NCBI RefSeq assembly: GCF_002874535.1 | Contig: NZ_CP025025.1 | Location: 3,433,312-3,497,311, forward strand | Direction of reading: 5' to 3' | DNA length: 64,000 bases | From: Mesobacillus jeotgali | GTDB lineage: Bacteria; Bacillota; Bacilli; Bacillales; Cytobacillaceae | Shown: positions 52,574 to 62,235 of the stretch, one piece after another | Numbering within the stretch: the stretch's first letter is position 1 | How the letters are laid out: every line of letters begins with the position of its first letter | Notes under the pieces: generated by a model | The model's database searches: none | Seen by the model: the letters and a program-made list of their open reading frames with translations, nothing else | Told to the model about the DNA's origin: nothing | Position numbers and translations under genes: made by a program

Positions 52574-53137
52574 TTACTTTTCATAGCCATCGATTACTTG
52601 ATCAAGCCTTCCCGTTGAAGGATCAATCACTAGTCCATGGACCGGAACATCCTTAGGCATCAAGGGGTGGTTTTTAACGATTTCCACACTGTGTGCAACG
52701 CTGTCCTTGACATTGTCGAAACCGTGAAGCCATTCCTCTACGTTTATTCCTGAATAATTGAGTGTTCCCAACATATCATCTGTAACACCGCGTTTTTTCA
52801 TCTCGTCAATCATGATGTCGGGCTTCATCCCGCTCATTCCGCAGTCATAATGGCCAATAATCGCCACTTCCTCCGCCTGCAGCTGGTAAACAGCAACAAG
52901 CAGACTTCTCATGATACTTCCGAATGGGTGCATGATCAGGGCACCGGCATTCTTGACAATTTTCACATCACCATTGCGGATATTCAAAGCCCTTGGCAAA
53001 AGTTCAACAAGCCTAGTATCCATGCAAGTTAAAATAACCATTTTTTTATTCGGAAACTTAGTTGTGGTGAATTCTTCATATTTCTTTTCCGCCACAAATT
53101 TCCCATTAAAATCAAGGATTTCATCAAGCATTCTCAT
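52574..53137 (-). CDS. ytiB: Beta-carbonic anhydrase family protein
   Basis: A 187-residue protein with the two zinc-binding blocks TCMDTRL (Cys38, Asp40, Arg42) and GHYDCGM (His, Cys near residue 95-98) of the beta class. It hydrates CO2 to bicarbonate or has a related role. ATG at 53137 follows GGAGAAGG. The stop of yidD is four bases beyond its own, tail to tail. Confidence 0.92.
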   Translation of the reverse strand: MRMLDEILDFNGKFVAEKKYEEFTTTKFPNKKMVILTCMDTRLVELLPRALNIRNGDVKIVKNAGALIMHPFGSIMRSLLVAVYQLQAEEVAIIGHYDCGMSGMKPDIMIDEMKKRGVTDDMLGTLNYSGINVEEWLHGFDNVKDSVAHSVEIVKNHPLMPKDVPVHGLVIDPSTGRLDQVIDGYEK

Positions 53138-53210
53138 ATTTTCCTTCTCCTTTTAAAAATTTTCTTTCTAATAGCATACCGTAAACTGAACCTGAACCAA
53201 AATGTTTTAC

Positions 53211-53339
53211 TTGATTTTGCTCTCATCATTTTGTATGATACATAAGGTAAATCGTAACCATTACGAATTAATATTTATTTCTTATCATTAAAAAACTAAT
53301 AACAAATAAAGTTCATTCCCTAAATCGTAATGAATCCGT
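53211..53339 (+). promoter_or_regulatory. Promoter and Zur boxes of the zinc lipoprotein gene
   Basis: Promoter TTGATT-17-TATGAT at 53211-53239. A Zur-like box TCGTAACCATTACGA at 53252-53266 (consensus TCGTAATNATTACGA, one mismatch) sits just past the start of transcription. A second weaker match, TCGTAATGAATCCGT, is at 53325-53339 near the gene start. Confidence 0.75.
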
Positions 53340-53360
53340 TTTGACTAACAGGAGGCACAT

Positions 53361-54383
53361 ATGAAAAAACCTGCATTTATTTTAACTATATTTATGGTGA
53401 TTGCTGCTTTTCTAAGCGGCTGTGGGCAAGATGGCGCTGACCAGAAGAAGAATGATGATTTGCTGCAAGTCTATACCACTGTTTACCCGCTGCAGTTCTT
53501 TGCACAGCAAATTGGCGGTGATTATGTAAATGTTGAAACTGTTTATCCACCGGGAGCAGATGAGCATACATTCGAGCCCTCCCAAAAAGATATGATGGCA
53601 CTGGCAGATGCAGACTTATTTTTCTATATCGGCCTTGGCCTAGAAGGTTTTGTTGATAAAGCCAGCAAGACACTTAAAAATGAGGATGTAAAAATGGTAC
53701 CCGTTGGTGAGTCTTTGCACCTGGATAAGAATGACGAACATCAAGACGAGGCACACAACGAGGATGGCTCGGCTGAAGAAGGTCATGATGAAGAAGCTCA
53801 TAACGAGGAAGAGCATGCTGATGAAGAGCATGCAGAAGAGGATGAGCATGGTCACGGAGATTTTGACCCGCACGTCTGGCTTGATCCAATTTACGCAAAT
53901 GAGCTGGCTCTCGCAATCAAAGAACAATTAGCAGAACAGATGCCTGAGCATAAAGATACTTTCGAACAGAATTATACAGAGCTGACTGCGCAATTGAAGG
54001 ACCTTGACAAGGAATTCTCACAGGTTATTGGTTCAGCCAAGCGCAAGGAAATCCTAGTATCACACTCTGCCTTTAGTTATTGGGAGGAGCGTTACGGAAT
54101 CCAGCAAATCAGCATTTCTGGCCAATCAACTACTAATGAGCCATCTCAAAAAGAACTTCAAAAGTTGATCACCCACGCCAAAGATGAAAAAATCAAATAC
54201 GTTTTGAACGAACAAAATTTCAATTCCAAGCTGGCAAAAATGGTTCAGGAAGAAATCGGTGCAAAATCGCTGACCCTTCACAACCTTTCCGTATTGACCG
54301 ATGAAGATCTTAAAAATAAAGAAACCTATTTCACATTAATGGAAAAAAATATTGCTACCCTTGGAAAAGCGTTGAATGAATAA
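53361..54383 (+). CDS. Zinc ABC transporter substrate-binding lipoprotein (ZnuA/AdcA-like)
   Basis: A 340-residue lipoprotein (lipobox LSGC) of the cluster 9 metal-binding family. It has His residues at DEHTFEPSQKDM, DPHVWLDP and HSAFSYWE that bind zinc, and an inserted His/Glu/Asp-rich loop of about 40 residues (EEGHDEEAHNEEEHADEEHA) typical of zinc-specific members. The C-terminus lacks a ZinT domain. No permease or ATPase lies nearby, so the rest of the transporter is elsewhere. ATG at 53361 follows AGGAGG and the Zur-like boxes fit expression at low zinc. Confidence 0.92.
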   Translation: MKKPAFILTIFMVIAAFLSGCGQDGADQKKNDDLLQVYTTVYPLQFFAQQIGGDYVNVETVYPPGADEHTFEPSQKDMMALADADLFFYIGLGLEGFVDKASKTLKNEDVKMVPVGESLHLDKNDEHQDEAHNEDGSAEEGHDEEAHNEEEHADEEHAEEDEHGHGDFDPHVWLDPIYANELALAIKEQLAEQMPEHKDTFEQNYTELTAQLKDLDKEFSQVIGSAKRKEILVSHSAFSYWEERYGIQQISISGQSTTNEPSQKELQKLITHAKDEKIKYVLNEQNFNSKLAKMVQEEIGAKSLTLHNLSVLTDEDLKNKETYFTLMEKNIATLGKALNE

Positions 54384-54390
54384 TCTAGTT

Positions 54391-54418
54391 GCCTCCCATA
54401 TATAGGGAGGCTTTTTTT
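54391..54418 (+). terminator. Terminator of the zinc lipoprotein gene
   Basis: Stem GCCTCCC/GGGAGGC with loop ATATATA, then TTTTTTT. Confidence 0.88.
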
Positions 54419-54492
54419 GTCCTAAAAAACAATACATATTATCTCTAAAAATGAAAACAATATTGAAAGTCATATTACGGAAAGGAAGTTAA

Positions 54493-55857
54493 ATGATGGA
54501 TGATGTTTTAATTGCCCGCTCACTGTTTGGCACGACTATGGGCTTCCATATTATCAATGCAACAATTGGTGTTGGACTGCCGTTGATGATTCTGGCTGCA
54601 GAACTTCTCTACCAAAAAACAAATGACATCGATTACGCCGTCATGGCAAAAAGATGGACAAAAGCATTTGCAGTAACACTGGGTGTCGGCATTCCAACTG
54701 GTACGATTGCAGGAGTTCAGCTCTCCCTCCTATGGCCAGGATTCATGGAAGTCGTCGGCAGAGTAATGGCGCTTCCATTCCAAATTGAGATTTATGCTTT
54801 TTTTATCGAGGCTTTATTCATGTCTATCTATGTTTACGCAGCTGACAGGATCTCACCTTGGATGAGGATTGCAAGCCTAACCCTTGTGGCTCTCGGCGCT
54901 CTTGCCTCGGCAGTACTGATTACGAATGTCCATGCATTCCAGGGTACACCAAGAGGGTTCCGCATTGAAAACGGTGAGCTGGTCGACATCGATCCCTGGG
55001 CAGCCTTCTTTAACCCAAGTTTTGCTGTAACAGCAGGTCATGTCGTTGTGACTGCTTATATGACAGGTGCGTTTATTATAGCCACTGTGGCTGCTTATAA
55101 GATGTTGAGAAGTGATTTTGGCTCAAAAGTATACAAGTTTCACCAAAAAGCCCTTATGGCCAGTTTGATCATCGGCGGAATCTTCTCCATCCTGACGGCA
55201 GTGAATGGCCATTCTGCCGCACAGTATCTTCATGAATACCAGCCTGAAAAACTGGCAGGTGCTGAAGGGCTTTTTGAGACACAGAAATATGCGCCACTGG
55301 CTATTGGCGGCTTCACCGACAGGGAAACGGAAACGGTCAAATGGGGGATTGAGATTCCATGGGCATTAAGTTTCCTTGCTGGCAATTCATTTGATACCGA
55401 AGTAAAAGGACTGAACGATTTTCCCGAGGAACATTGGCCTCCACTGTTTATTCATACATTATTCAATGCAATGGTCGGTGTCGGGATGCTGTTGATTATG
55501 CTCTCAATGATTGCCTTTGTCTGGAACAAAATTTTAAAGAAGGACCGGTTTCCCAAATTCCTCATGTGGCTGTTTGTAGCCACAGGTCCGCTCGCAATGC
55601 TGGGAATTGAATTCGGCTGGATCTTTGCCTGCACAGGCAGGCAGCCGTGGGTGATCTACCATGTTCTATCAACAGAAGATGCTGCGACAACCGCCTCAAA
55701 TCTGGGCATCTTATTTATTCTGTTTGCCGGAGTATACGTTTTACTGGGAGTTATGGAAATCATCGTCCTTCGGTACTTCTTCAGGAGAAATACGGTTCTC
55801 GATGATTTAAACAGAGCGAAGCAAAAAGAAATCCCTCTGTATGGTTCCAATACGTGA
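54493..55857 (+). CDS. ythA: Cytochrome bd-type quinol oxidase subunit I (YthA)
   Basis: A 454-residue (453 if ATG at 54496) CydA-family protein with nine hydrophobic helices. Haem ligand candidates are H19 in MGFHIINATIGVG, FQIEIYAFFIEALF (Glu pair) and MET-like residues around NPSFAVTAGHVV. The Q-loop is of the short, cyanide-insensitive type. It oxidises menaquinol with oxygen. ATG 54493/54496 follow AAGGAAG. It pairs with ythB, fourteen bases on. Confidence 0.9.
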   Translation: MMDDVLIARSLFGTTMGFHIINATIGVGLPLMILAAELLYQKTNDIDYAVMAKRWTKAFAVTLGVGIPTGTIAGVQLSLLWPGFMEVVGRVMALPFQIEIYAFFIEALFMSIYVYAADRISPWMRIASLTLVALGALASAVLITNVHAFQGTPRGFRIENGELVDIDPWAAFFNPSFAVTAGHVVVTAYMTGAFIIATVAAYKMLRSDFGSKVYKFHQKALMASLIIGGIFSILTAVNGHSAAQYLHEYQPEKLAGAEGLFETQKYAPLAIGGFTDRETETVKWGIEIPWALSFLAGNSFDTEVKGLNDFPEEHWPPLFIHTLFNAMVGVGMLLIMLSMIAFVWNKILKKDRFPKFLMWLFVATGPLAMLGIEFGWIFACTGRQPWVIYHVLSTEDAATTASNLGILFILFAGVYVLLGVMEIIVLRYFFRRNTVLDDLNRAKQKEIPLYGSNT

Positions 55858-55871
55858 AAGGATGATCCGTT

Positions 55872-56921
55872 TTGACTGACGCGCTAACTGCCATAACCGT
55901 GCTCTGGGGATTTGTTTTTATCTATGCTGTCATGGCAACGATGGATTTCGGAGCTGGGTTCTGGTCGATGGTCTATATCAATAAAACAAAAACGAAAGCA
56001 ACCAATATTGCCAACCGCTATCTGTCGCCGACATGGGAGGTTACGAATACATTTATTGTTGCTCTCGTCGTCGCTGTTTACAGCATGTTCCCTAGAGCGG
56101 CTTACACTTTGGGAACTGTATTGCTGATTCCTGGCAGTATGATATTGCTGTTATTGTCATTGCGAAGCGCTTTCCTTGTTTTTTCCAATATAGCTGAGGA
56201 TTATCGGAAGGTACTAACTTATATTTCTGGAATTAGCGGAATTCTGATACCAGGCTTGCTGATCAGCGTCCTGCCAATCACTCATGGAGGTTTCGTAGAT
56301 TTTCCAGATGGAGCACAGAACCTGGATTTGGGCAAACTGTTTACAAGTCCAAATGTCTACGCTTTTATTGGTTTTGCTGTAGCCAGTACACTGTTCCTGT
56401 CGTCCCTGCTGCTAGCCGATTACTCCAAAGCCTCCGATGAACTTCATGCTTACCATGTGTATAGGCGTGATGCATTAATTATGGGGCCGATTTCGCTTAT
56501 CATGGCTTTTGCTATCATGCTGACATTAAGAAATGAAGCAGCATGGATTTACGATAAAATGATGGATGACCTCTCCATTCTGATTCTTTCGGTCATATTC
56601 TTTCTGATTGGAGGCCTGGCACTTATCCTTCCATCGATAAATAATAAATCACTCAGAGGAATTCCAAGACTTGCAGTCATCATGATCACATTCCAGTACC
56701 TGGCAGCAAGCTACGTTTACGGAAAGGCTCATCTGCCTTACATCGTATATCCAGAAGTAACAATCCAATCCGCTTTTACAGATCCAAACTCATTCCGGGC
56801 CGTATTCACCACATATATTGTCGGATTTTTGATCCTTTTTCCTGGATTCATCTATTTTTGGAGTTTGTTCATGCAGGATAAAAGGTACTTGCGGCAGAAA
56901 AAAACGAAAGAACAAACTTGA
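55872..56921 (+). CDS. ythB: Cytochrome bd-type quinol oxidase subunit II (YthB)
   Basis: A 349-residue CydB-family subunit with about eight to nine helices. LWGFVFIYAVMATMDFGAGFW at the start is the subunit II signature and PTWEVTNTFIVALVV follows. TTG at 55872 follows AAAGGATGA. With ythA it forms the second bd-type oxidase known in Bacillus (ythAB). Expression may be linked to low oxygen; nothing in the sequence shows it. Confidence 0.9.
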   Translation: MTDALTAITVLWGFVFIYAVMATMDFGAGFWSMVYINKTKTKATNIANRYLSPTWEVTNTFIVALVVAVYSMFPRAAYTLGTVLLIPGSMILLLLSLRSAFLVFSNIAEDYRKVLTYISGISGILIPGLLISVLPITHGGFVDFPDGAQNLDLGKLFTSPNVYAFIGFAVASTLFLSSLLLADYSKASDELHAYHVYRRDALIMGPISLIMAFAIMLTLRNEAAWIYDKMMDDLSILILSVIFFLIGGLALILPSINNKSLRGIPRLAVIMITFQYLAASYVYGKAHLPYIVYPEVTIQSAFTDPNSFRAVFTTYIVGFLILFPGFIYFWSLFMQDKRYLRQKKTKEQT

Positions 56922-57007
56922 CGCTGCTTCCTAATTTTTGCTGGAATTGCATCTCGCTCGCCGTAGCATGCTAAAGTTGTATCAATCAAAAAAGGAGTGG
57001 TACAACT

Positions 57008-57163
57008 ATGGCAAAAGATGTATTGTGTGAAGTCAACAACTGTCATTATTGGAAGCATGGCAACTTATGCAGTGCTGATAAAATCTATGTAGTCAGCCAT
57101 TCAGGGGAAACCGCTGACAGCCAAAAAGAAACAGACTGCAAGACATTTGAAGCGTTGAGTTAA
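57008..57163 (+). CDS. DUF1540 small cysteine-rich protein
   Basis: A 51-residue protein, below common ORF cut-offs: MAKDVLCEVNNCHYWKHGNL and then CSADKIYV...DCKTFEALS. Four cysteines in C-x4-C...C...C spacing fit DUF1540, a family of unknown function, possibly metal-binding. ATG at 57008 follows AAAAGGAGTGG. Terminator 57167-57194 follows. Confidence 0.85.
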   Translation: MAKDVLCEVNNCHYWKHGNLCSADKIYVVSHSGETADSQKETDCKTFEALS

Positions 57164-57166
57164 TTG

Positions 57167-57194
57167 AATAAGACCGGGTTTTCCCGGTCTTATT
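57167..57194. terminator. Bidirectional terminator
   Basis: Stem AATAAGACCGGG/CCCGGTCTTATT with loop TTTT, between the DUF1540 gene and the converging protease gene. Confidence 0.85.
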
Positions 57195-57215
57195 AACTAT
57201 TTTACTGCACCCTTT

Positions 57216-57848
57216 TTACCTGATGATAAACCAATAAACACAAATAATGCCTGTGTCACTCAATACATGTCCGATTATAGCCGCTGTGATGGTTCCAGTT
57301 TTCTCTCTGACATACCCCCAAAACATACCCGCAATGAAGACAGGCACTGCTGCAATAATGCCGTAAAAACTTTCAAAAATTGGAATCACCGAGAGCAAAT
57401 GATACAGAGTATAAAATGATGCAGTCATCAATATCGCATACTTAGCTGTCCCTTCCGTTCTCAGCTTCTCATAGATATAGCCTCTCCAATAGATTTCTTC
57501 CAAAATTGGGTTTGCTACCAGTAGGATCAACACGAGCCATATCTCACCGCGTCCAGAAAAACCCCACTCCAAAAGCAGCACCCTCAGCTGATCAATATCC
57601 AAAAGGTAAATATGCAGCCAGTATAACCCTCCATAAATGAACAGGAAAAAGAGCAGTCCGCTCCCAACACCCAATATCACAGCCTTGCTTGTCACTTTGA
57701 ATCTTTCTCTTTGAATCCCACGCCCAAGCCACGGGACTGCAAGGAGCCAGCTATAAAAAAGTACAAAGGTAGCTAAGACGCTCTCCAGTACTTGAAGTCC
57801 AATAAAAATCATAAGTGTTGGCCCAACGAACAGAAAAATTTTCTTCAT
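57216..57848 (-). CDS. CPBP intramembrane metalloprotease (CAAX-type)
   Basis: A 210-residue membrane protein with about seven helices. The motif 1 EExxxR is NPILEEIYWRGYIYEKL, the motif 2 His is SFYTLYHLLS, and motif 3 His-x3-Asp is GHVLSDTG. The family includes CAAX proteases and bacteriocin-immunity proteins; its substrate is unknown. ATG at 57848 or GTG at 57854 may start it; it follows the hydrolase stop at once, so translation is coupled. Confidence 0.85.
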   Translation of the reverse strand: MKKIFLFVGPTLMIFIGLQVLESVLATFVLFYSWLLAVPWLGRGIQRERFKVTSKAVILGVGSGLLFFLFIYGGLYWLHIYLLDIDQLRVLLLEWGFSGRGEIWLVLILLVANPILEEIYWRGYIYEKLRTEGTAKYAILMTASFYTLYHLLSVIPIFESFYGIIAAVPVFIAGMFWGYVREKTGTITAAIIGHVLSDTGIICVYWFIIR

Positions 57849-57854
57849 ATCCAC

Positions 57855-58655
57855 CTACCCCAGTCCTGCGTCCTTCTTTTGGTGATCATTGAGTGCCCGT
57901 AAAAAAGTATCGATAATTGCATTGAATTCCTGATAAGATCTGGGCGGCAGCTGATGGGTTCCGTTCTTTATATACACCACTTGTGTCTGCGGAGCTTTTT
58001 TTTGAAAAGGAATACGGTAACGGTGCATCGGTTTTGCTAGAGAACCGTATATAAGAAGGATGGGCATATCCAGCTTATGAAGCTCGCTGCTCGAATCATA
58101 TTGAAGACCAGATTTGATATACTCATACGAACGCTCGGCATCTGAACGCTGCGCTAATTCAAATATCTTTTTTTCATCCTGCAGACCGCATTTATGAAAC
58201 TTTGCCTGCCAGCTTGCAGCAAGAGGCACTTGACCGAATTTGACCATAAGCTGCACTAACTTAATAATAATCTTTGGGATAATAGTATCAATTTTTGAAA
58301 ACCCTCCAGACAGGATTAACGCTTCTGACCGTTCGGGATACTTCAGTGCAAATTCCTGTGCAACCAATCCTCCGTAGGAATAGCCACAGAGCACCACTTT
58401 TTCAATCCCTAGTTCGTCTAGCATCTTTTTCAAATCTGCTGCAAGTCCCGCAATACTTACAGGCTTGTTTCCTCTCGAACTCCGGCCATGCCCGGCCAGG
58501 TCAAAAAAGATCGTCCTATAGCGACTGGAGAGAGCTTCCTGATGCATAAAAACATTGTGTCCCATCACAAAAGGATGAATAAAAACAATAGGAAGTCCTT
58601 TACCTTTAATGTGATAGTAAAGCGAGAGAGAGTCATCTATTTTGGCATACGGCAT
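57855..58655 (-). CDS. Alpha/beta-hydrolase
   Basis: A 266-residue serine hydrolase: oxyanion segment PIVFIHPFVMGHNVF, nucleophile elbow CGYSYGGLVAQE (Ser near residue 97), acid in LLIYGSLAKPMHRYRI and His in NGTHQLPPRSYQE. Substrate unknown. ATG at 58655 follows GGGGTGA; the frame back to 58682 has no site. It precedes the CPBP protease gene with no gap. Confidence 0.88.
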   Translation of the reverse strand: MPYAKIDDSLSLYYHIKGKGLPIVFIHPFVMGHNVFMHQEALSSRYRTIFFDLAGHGRSSRGNKPVSIAGLAADLKKMLDELGIEKVVLCGYSYGGLVAQEFALKYPERSEALILSGGFSKIDTIIPKIIIKLVQLMVKFGQVPLAASWQAKFHKCGLQDEKKIFELAQRSDAERSYEYIKSGLQYDSSSELHKLDMPILLIYGSLAKPMHRYRIPFQKKAPQTQVVYIKNGTHQLPPRSYQEFNAIIDTFLRALNDHQKKDAGLG

Positions 58656-58745
58656 AAAAAGTTTCACCCCTTTATGCTGCATTTACCCGAATCTTAAATA
58701 TGCAAAAACAGCGAGGGATTTCACAATATGATTTGTGCCTTTAAA

Positions 58746-60382
58746 TTAAATTCTTTCACTCCTCTTCAACTCTTCAAGCTCTTTGGAGATCCTATCCGGG
58801 TCAATACGTTCGAATAATGGCTCTACTTGAGTTACCATTTGAGGATTTACTAATAACGGCTGCCAGCTTTGGTCCGTTATTTGCAGCATAGCTTTAACCT
58901 TTTCGCTTGAAAAAGGAAGGAATGGCGCAAGGATATTAGCCAGATTTCCGATGATATATAAACAGTCTGAGAGAGTCTGTTTGCAAGCTTCTGTGTCTTC
59001 ACGAACCTGCTTCCATGGCTGTTGTTCATCGAAGTACTTGTTTGAATATCTTACTAGTTCAAACACTTTTTCAAGAGCTTTTTTAAAACTGGCGCTTTCA
59101 ATATTTCGTCCCGTTTCTTCGTAAAGAAGATTAATTCTGTCTACTATTTCTTTGTTAATCTCCTTTTCCGGAATAATACCATCAAATGTTTTCTGTATGA
59201 ATTTCAAGGTCCGATTCACAAAGTTTCCATACGTGCCCAACAATTCACTATTGTGACTGTAAATGAACTCCTTCCATGAAAAATCCGCATCCCGGTTTTC
59301 CGGTGCATTGATGGTCAAGAAATAGCGGATTGAGTCAGAGCCGTACCTTTCTATGATATCAGGGACCCAAACTGCCCAATTTCGACTTGTGGACAATTTT
59401 TTCTTTTCCAATGTTAGATATTCATTAGAAATGATATGGGTTGGCAGTGCTTCGAGTCCAAGTCCTTCGAGAATCCCGGGCCAAACGATGGAATGGAACG
59501 GGATATTATCTTTACCGTGAACATAATAAGACTTAGCTGCGGAATTCCAAAAAACTGCATCATCCTGTCCGTTTTCTTCAGCCCAGAGCTTGCTTGCTGT
59601 GTAATAACCTGAAACAGCCTCGATCCACACATATATTTTCTTATCTTCATAACCTTTTACCGGCACACTTACCCCATTAGGCAAATCCCTGGAAACACCC
59701 CGATCCTGCAGGCCTTCATGTAAGTACTCTTAGTCAATGAAATGGCGTTCTCTCTCCAAAGCTGTTTCTGTTCAGCATTCTTTGTATAATTCTCCAATGC
59801 ACTTTGGAGTGAACTTAACGCAAAGTAAAAATGCTGAGTTTTTCTCGTTGTTGGCGGATTGCCGCAAATTCTGCACTTTCTCTCCAGTAAATCCAGCGGC
59901 TCAAGCACGCTTGAGCAATAATCGCATTGATCGCCTCGAGCGTTCGCCCCACACTTTGGACAGATGCCTTCAACGTAACGGTCAGGCAAAAACTGCTGGT
60001 CCTGTTCACAATACGTTTGTTCAATTTCCTTTTTATAAATTAACCCTTTATCAAGCAGCTTTAGAAAGATTTCCTGAACGATTTTATGATGGTGTGCTGT
60101 ATCTGTTCTTGTGTAGATATCGTACGAGAAACCAAGTTTCTCAAAGCTTTCCGTGAACTCCTGGTGGTATCTGTCAGCAATTTCTTTTGGTGGCACACCT
60201 TCTTGTTTCGCTCTAATTGCAATCGGCGTCCCATTGCAGTCACTGCCTGAAACATATAGAACCTTTTCGCCTTTCAATCGATAATACCTCGCTAAAATAT
60301 CCCCCGGCAGCAGGCTCGAAATATGCCCCAGATGCAGTGAGCCATTAGCATAAGCCCAAGCTCCTCCGATAAAAATACTCAT
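58746..60382 (-). pseudogene. metG: Second methionyl-tRNA synthetase, frameshifted
   Basis: The N-terminal part (60382 to about 59730) reads [20 protein letters not shown] (HIGH-type), then zinc knuckles [16 protein letters not shown] and CRICGNPP, as in E. coli-type MetRS. The C-terminal part (59684 to 58746) resumes in another frame with [16 protein letters not shown], the KMSKS-like KKLSTSRN and the anticodon-binding region. At about 59722-59731 the reading passes from one frame to the other: only five bases lie between the last good codon of the first part and the next, so one base is missing. Either a real mutation, a sequencing error or frameshifting accounts for it. The first ATG follows AAGGAGG. 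Confidence 0.85.
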
Positions 60383-60472
60383 TTGAATGACCTCCTTATG
60401 GAATCGGCGTTCTTTTCGAGGAAACTTTTGAAGGTGAAATGCATCAAAGTTTGCGAAAAAAGCCGAAAAAAA

Positions 60473-60770
60473 TAAAAAAACCCCGCCCTTAACTGCAATA
60501 GTTAAGGACGAGGTTTGGAATCCCTCGTGTTACCACCTTATTTTGCAAACGGTTCACACCATTTGCCTCAGCAAGTACGGAGCATGTGATGCCTGCTCTT
60601 ATACTGTGACATTGATAACGAGTGCCAAATCTCGCCGTATCCTACTTATACCAAAAAGCATGTTCAGGACGGAGCTCAGAGACCATTTTTCAAGTATCTG
60701 TCTTTGCTTCTTTTCAGCTGCCGAAGCTCTCTGTAAAAAACAGGGGCACTCTACTTTTTCTCTTCATTGC
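60473..60770 (-). promoter_or_regulatory. T-box leader of the second metG (methionine specifier ATG)
   Basis: T-box sequence TAAGGTGGTAACACGAGGGA on the minus strand, a variant of the consensus. Stem I carries the specifier ATG at 60684-60686 in GAAAA-ATG-GTC. The terminator CCTCGTCCTTAACT/AGTTAAGGGCGGGG plus T-run lies at 60474-60513. Uncharged tRNA-Met should antiterminate. Confidence 0.85.
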
Positions 60771-60791
60771 TTTTAAAAGTTATTAATCTGT

Positions 60792-60820
60792 ATTTTATTC
60801 AGAATTTTCCAGGAAGTCAA
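60792..60820 (-). promoter_or_regulatory. Promoter of the metG T-box transcript
   Basis: Minus-strand TTGACT, 17-base spacer, TAAAAT, about 40 bases upstream of the T-box. Confidence 0.75.
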
Positions 60821-61529
60821 CAACCGTTTTGAAAATAATCTTAAAAACTCTCTATTACAATCATAAAACCATCTTACAAATAACAATGAAGTTGGCAGGT
60901 AAACTGACACACACGCAAGTTTACTGATTAAATATATTATCGCATCCAAAATATGTTTATTCTTATTCAACCGTTCAATAAGCAATTCGTGGTTATTCAA
61001 GAATACCTTTTTTCTACCGCGTTCAGCCATAAAGGGCGAACCTTCCCGGACATTGATGAGGAAATCAGCGGCGGGTTGATAAATAGCGGAGAAATTCCAC
61101 TTAATTTCGAAAAAGCTCTATAAATAGCTCAAATAGCCGGAGAAATTCCGACTATCGAATCAAAAAACAGGCAAATGGACAATTTTACATCGTTTAATCG
61201 GAAATTCTCCGCTTATTTCTACCCAACCGAGCCATATTCTGCAGTCTTACCGGAGAATCTCCGGTTATTTCATGTCTTGTTGGTAACTCAAATGAAGAAA
61301 AGGCCCCTATAACCTTTTGGCATGGTAATCTATTTAGAAGTTCATTAAATGAAAGATTATTATAACCAAGTGGGGGGTGTAAATTTGGCACTGCCAAAGT
61401 TTGTTTTCAGTCCTAATTACATATGATTTTGCAGCAGGCTATTATGCCGCGGGCAAAACGTATTCCTGGTTTTTCAGTAAACCCTAAGGGTAAAGAAATA
61501 CTATTACCATGGAATAAGGAGATGTTGTA
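60821..61529. other. Gene-poor region with four copies of an AAATA-CGGAGAAATTCC motif
   Basis: No convincing gene. AAATAGCGGAGAAATTCC at 61081, AAATAGCCGGAGAAATTCCG at 61131, and inverse copies at 61199-61218 and 61251-61270 form two direct and two inverted repeats about 50 bases apart. A 13-codon frame at about 61385 (TTG, MALPKFVFSPNYI) has a good GGGGGG site but is too short to judge. Confidence 0.55.
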
Positions 61530-62162
61530 ATGAGCATTAAAGCGCTAGTTTTGAATTGCAGTTTGAAAGATAGCACACAGCAATCCAATACCCGTGCGCT
61601 GATTAACGAGATTGTAAAGAAATTCGATGAAAACAAAGCAGAGACGGAAGTCCTCAGGATGGCTGATTATAATATCGGTTTTGGGATTACCCACGAGGCA
61701 GTTAATGATAAGGATCAATGGCCAGAGATTTTTGAAAAAGTGAAGCAGGCGGATATCCTTTTAATCGGTTCACCGGTTTGGCTTGGCGAACAGAGCAGCC
61801 TGGCCACTTTGGTTGTGGAAAGATTGTATGGCGGAAGCAGCATTACGAACGAAAAAGGCCAGTACATTTACTATAACAAAGTGGGCGGAGCGGTTGTGAC
61901 CGGAAATGAAGACGGTGCGAAAAACGTCTCAAGCTACCTAATTTACGCATTGTCGCATATTGGATTTACGATTCCTCCCAATGTGGATACCTATTGGGTA
62001 GGTGAAGCGGGTCCTGGTCCGTCCTTTATTAAGGCAAACGGGAGGGAGAACGATTTTACGATGCAACACGCAAAAATAACTGCTTACAATTTACTGCATT
62101 TTGCCCGGCTGCTGAAAGAGCATCCTATTCCGACAGAAGGAAATGCGAAAGATAGTCAATAG
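61530..62162 (+). CDS. NAD(P)H-dependent FMN reductase-like flavodoxin-fold protein
   Basis: A 210-residue flavodoxin-like protein. The FMN phosphate-binding N-terminus is LVLNCSLKDSTQQSNTRALI and IGSPVWLGEQSS supplies flavin contacts. Members reduce quinones, FMN or azo dyes; the substrate here is open. ATG at 61530 follows AAGGAG. Single-gene unit with its own terminator at 62200-62235. Confidence 0.85.
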   Translation: MSIKALVLNCSLKDSTQQSNTRALINEIVKKFDENKAETEVLRMADYNIGFGITHEAVNDKDQWPEIFEKVKQADILLIGSPVWLGEQSSLATLVVERLYGGSSITNEKGQYIYYNKVGGAVVTGNEDGAKNVSSYLIYALSHIGFTIPPNVDTYWVGEAGPGPSFIKANGRENDFTMQHAKITAYNLLHFARLLKEHPIPTEGNAKDSQ

Positions 62163-62199
62163 TAAGGTGGCTTGAAAAGTTTGAATTTATGCGAAACTA

Positions 62200-62235
62200 G
62201 CAGTCCGCTTTAAATAGAAGTGGATTGCTTTTATT
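62200..62235 (+). terminator. Terminator of the flavin reductase gene
   Basis: Stem GCAGTCCGCTT/GAAGTGGATTGC with loop TAAATA, then TTTTATTT. Confidence 0.8.

Noticed and set aside
60773-61030. 85-residue minus-strand frame starting MAERGRKKVF
   Set aside because: Overlaps the metG promoter, poor start context spacing, no family match and AT-rich, low-complexity tail.
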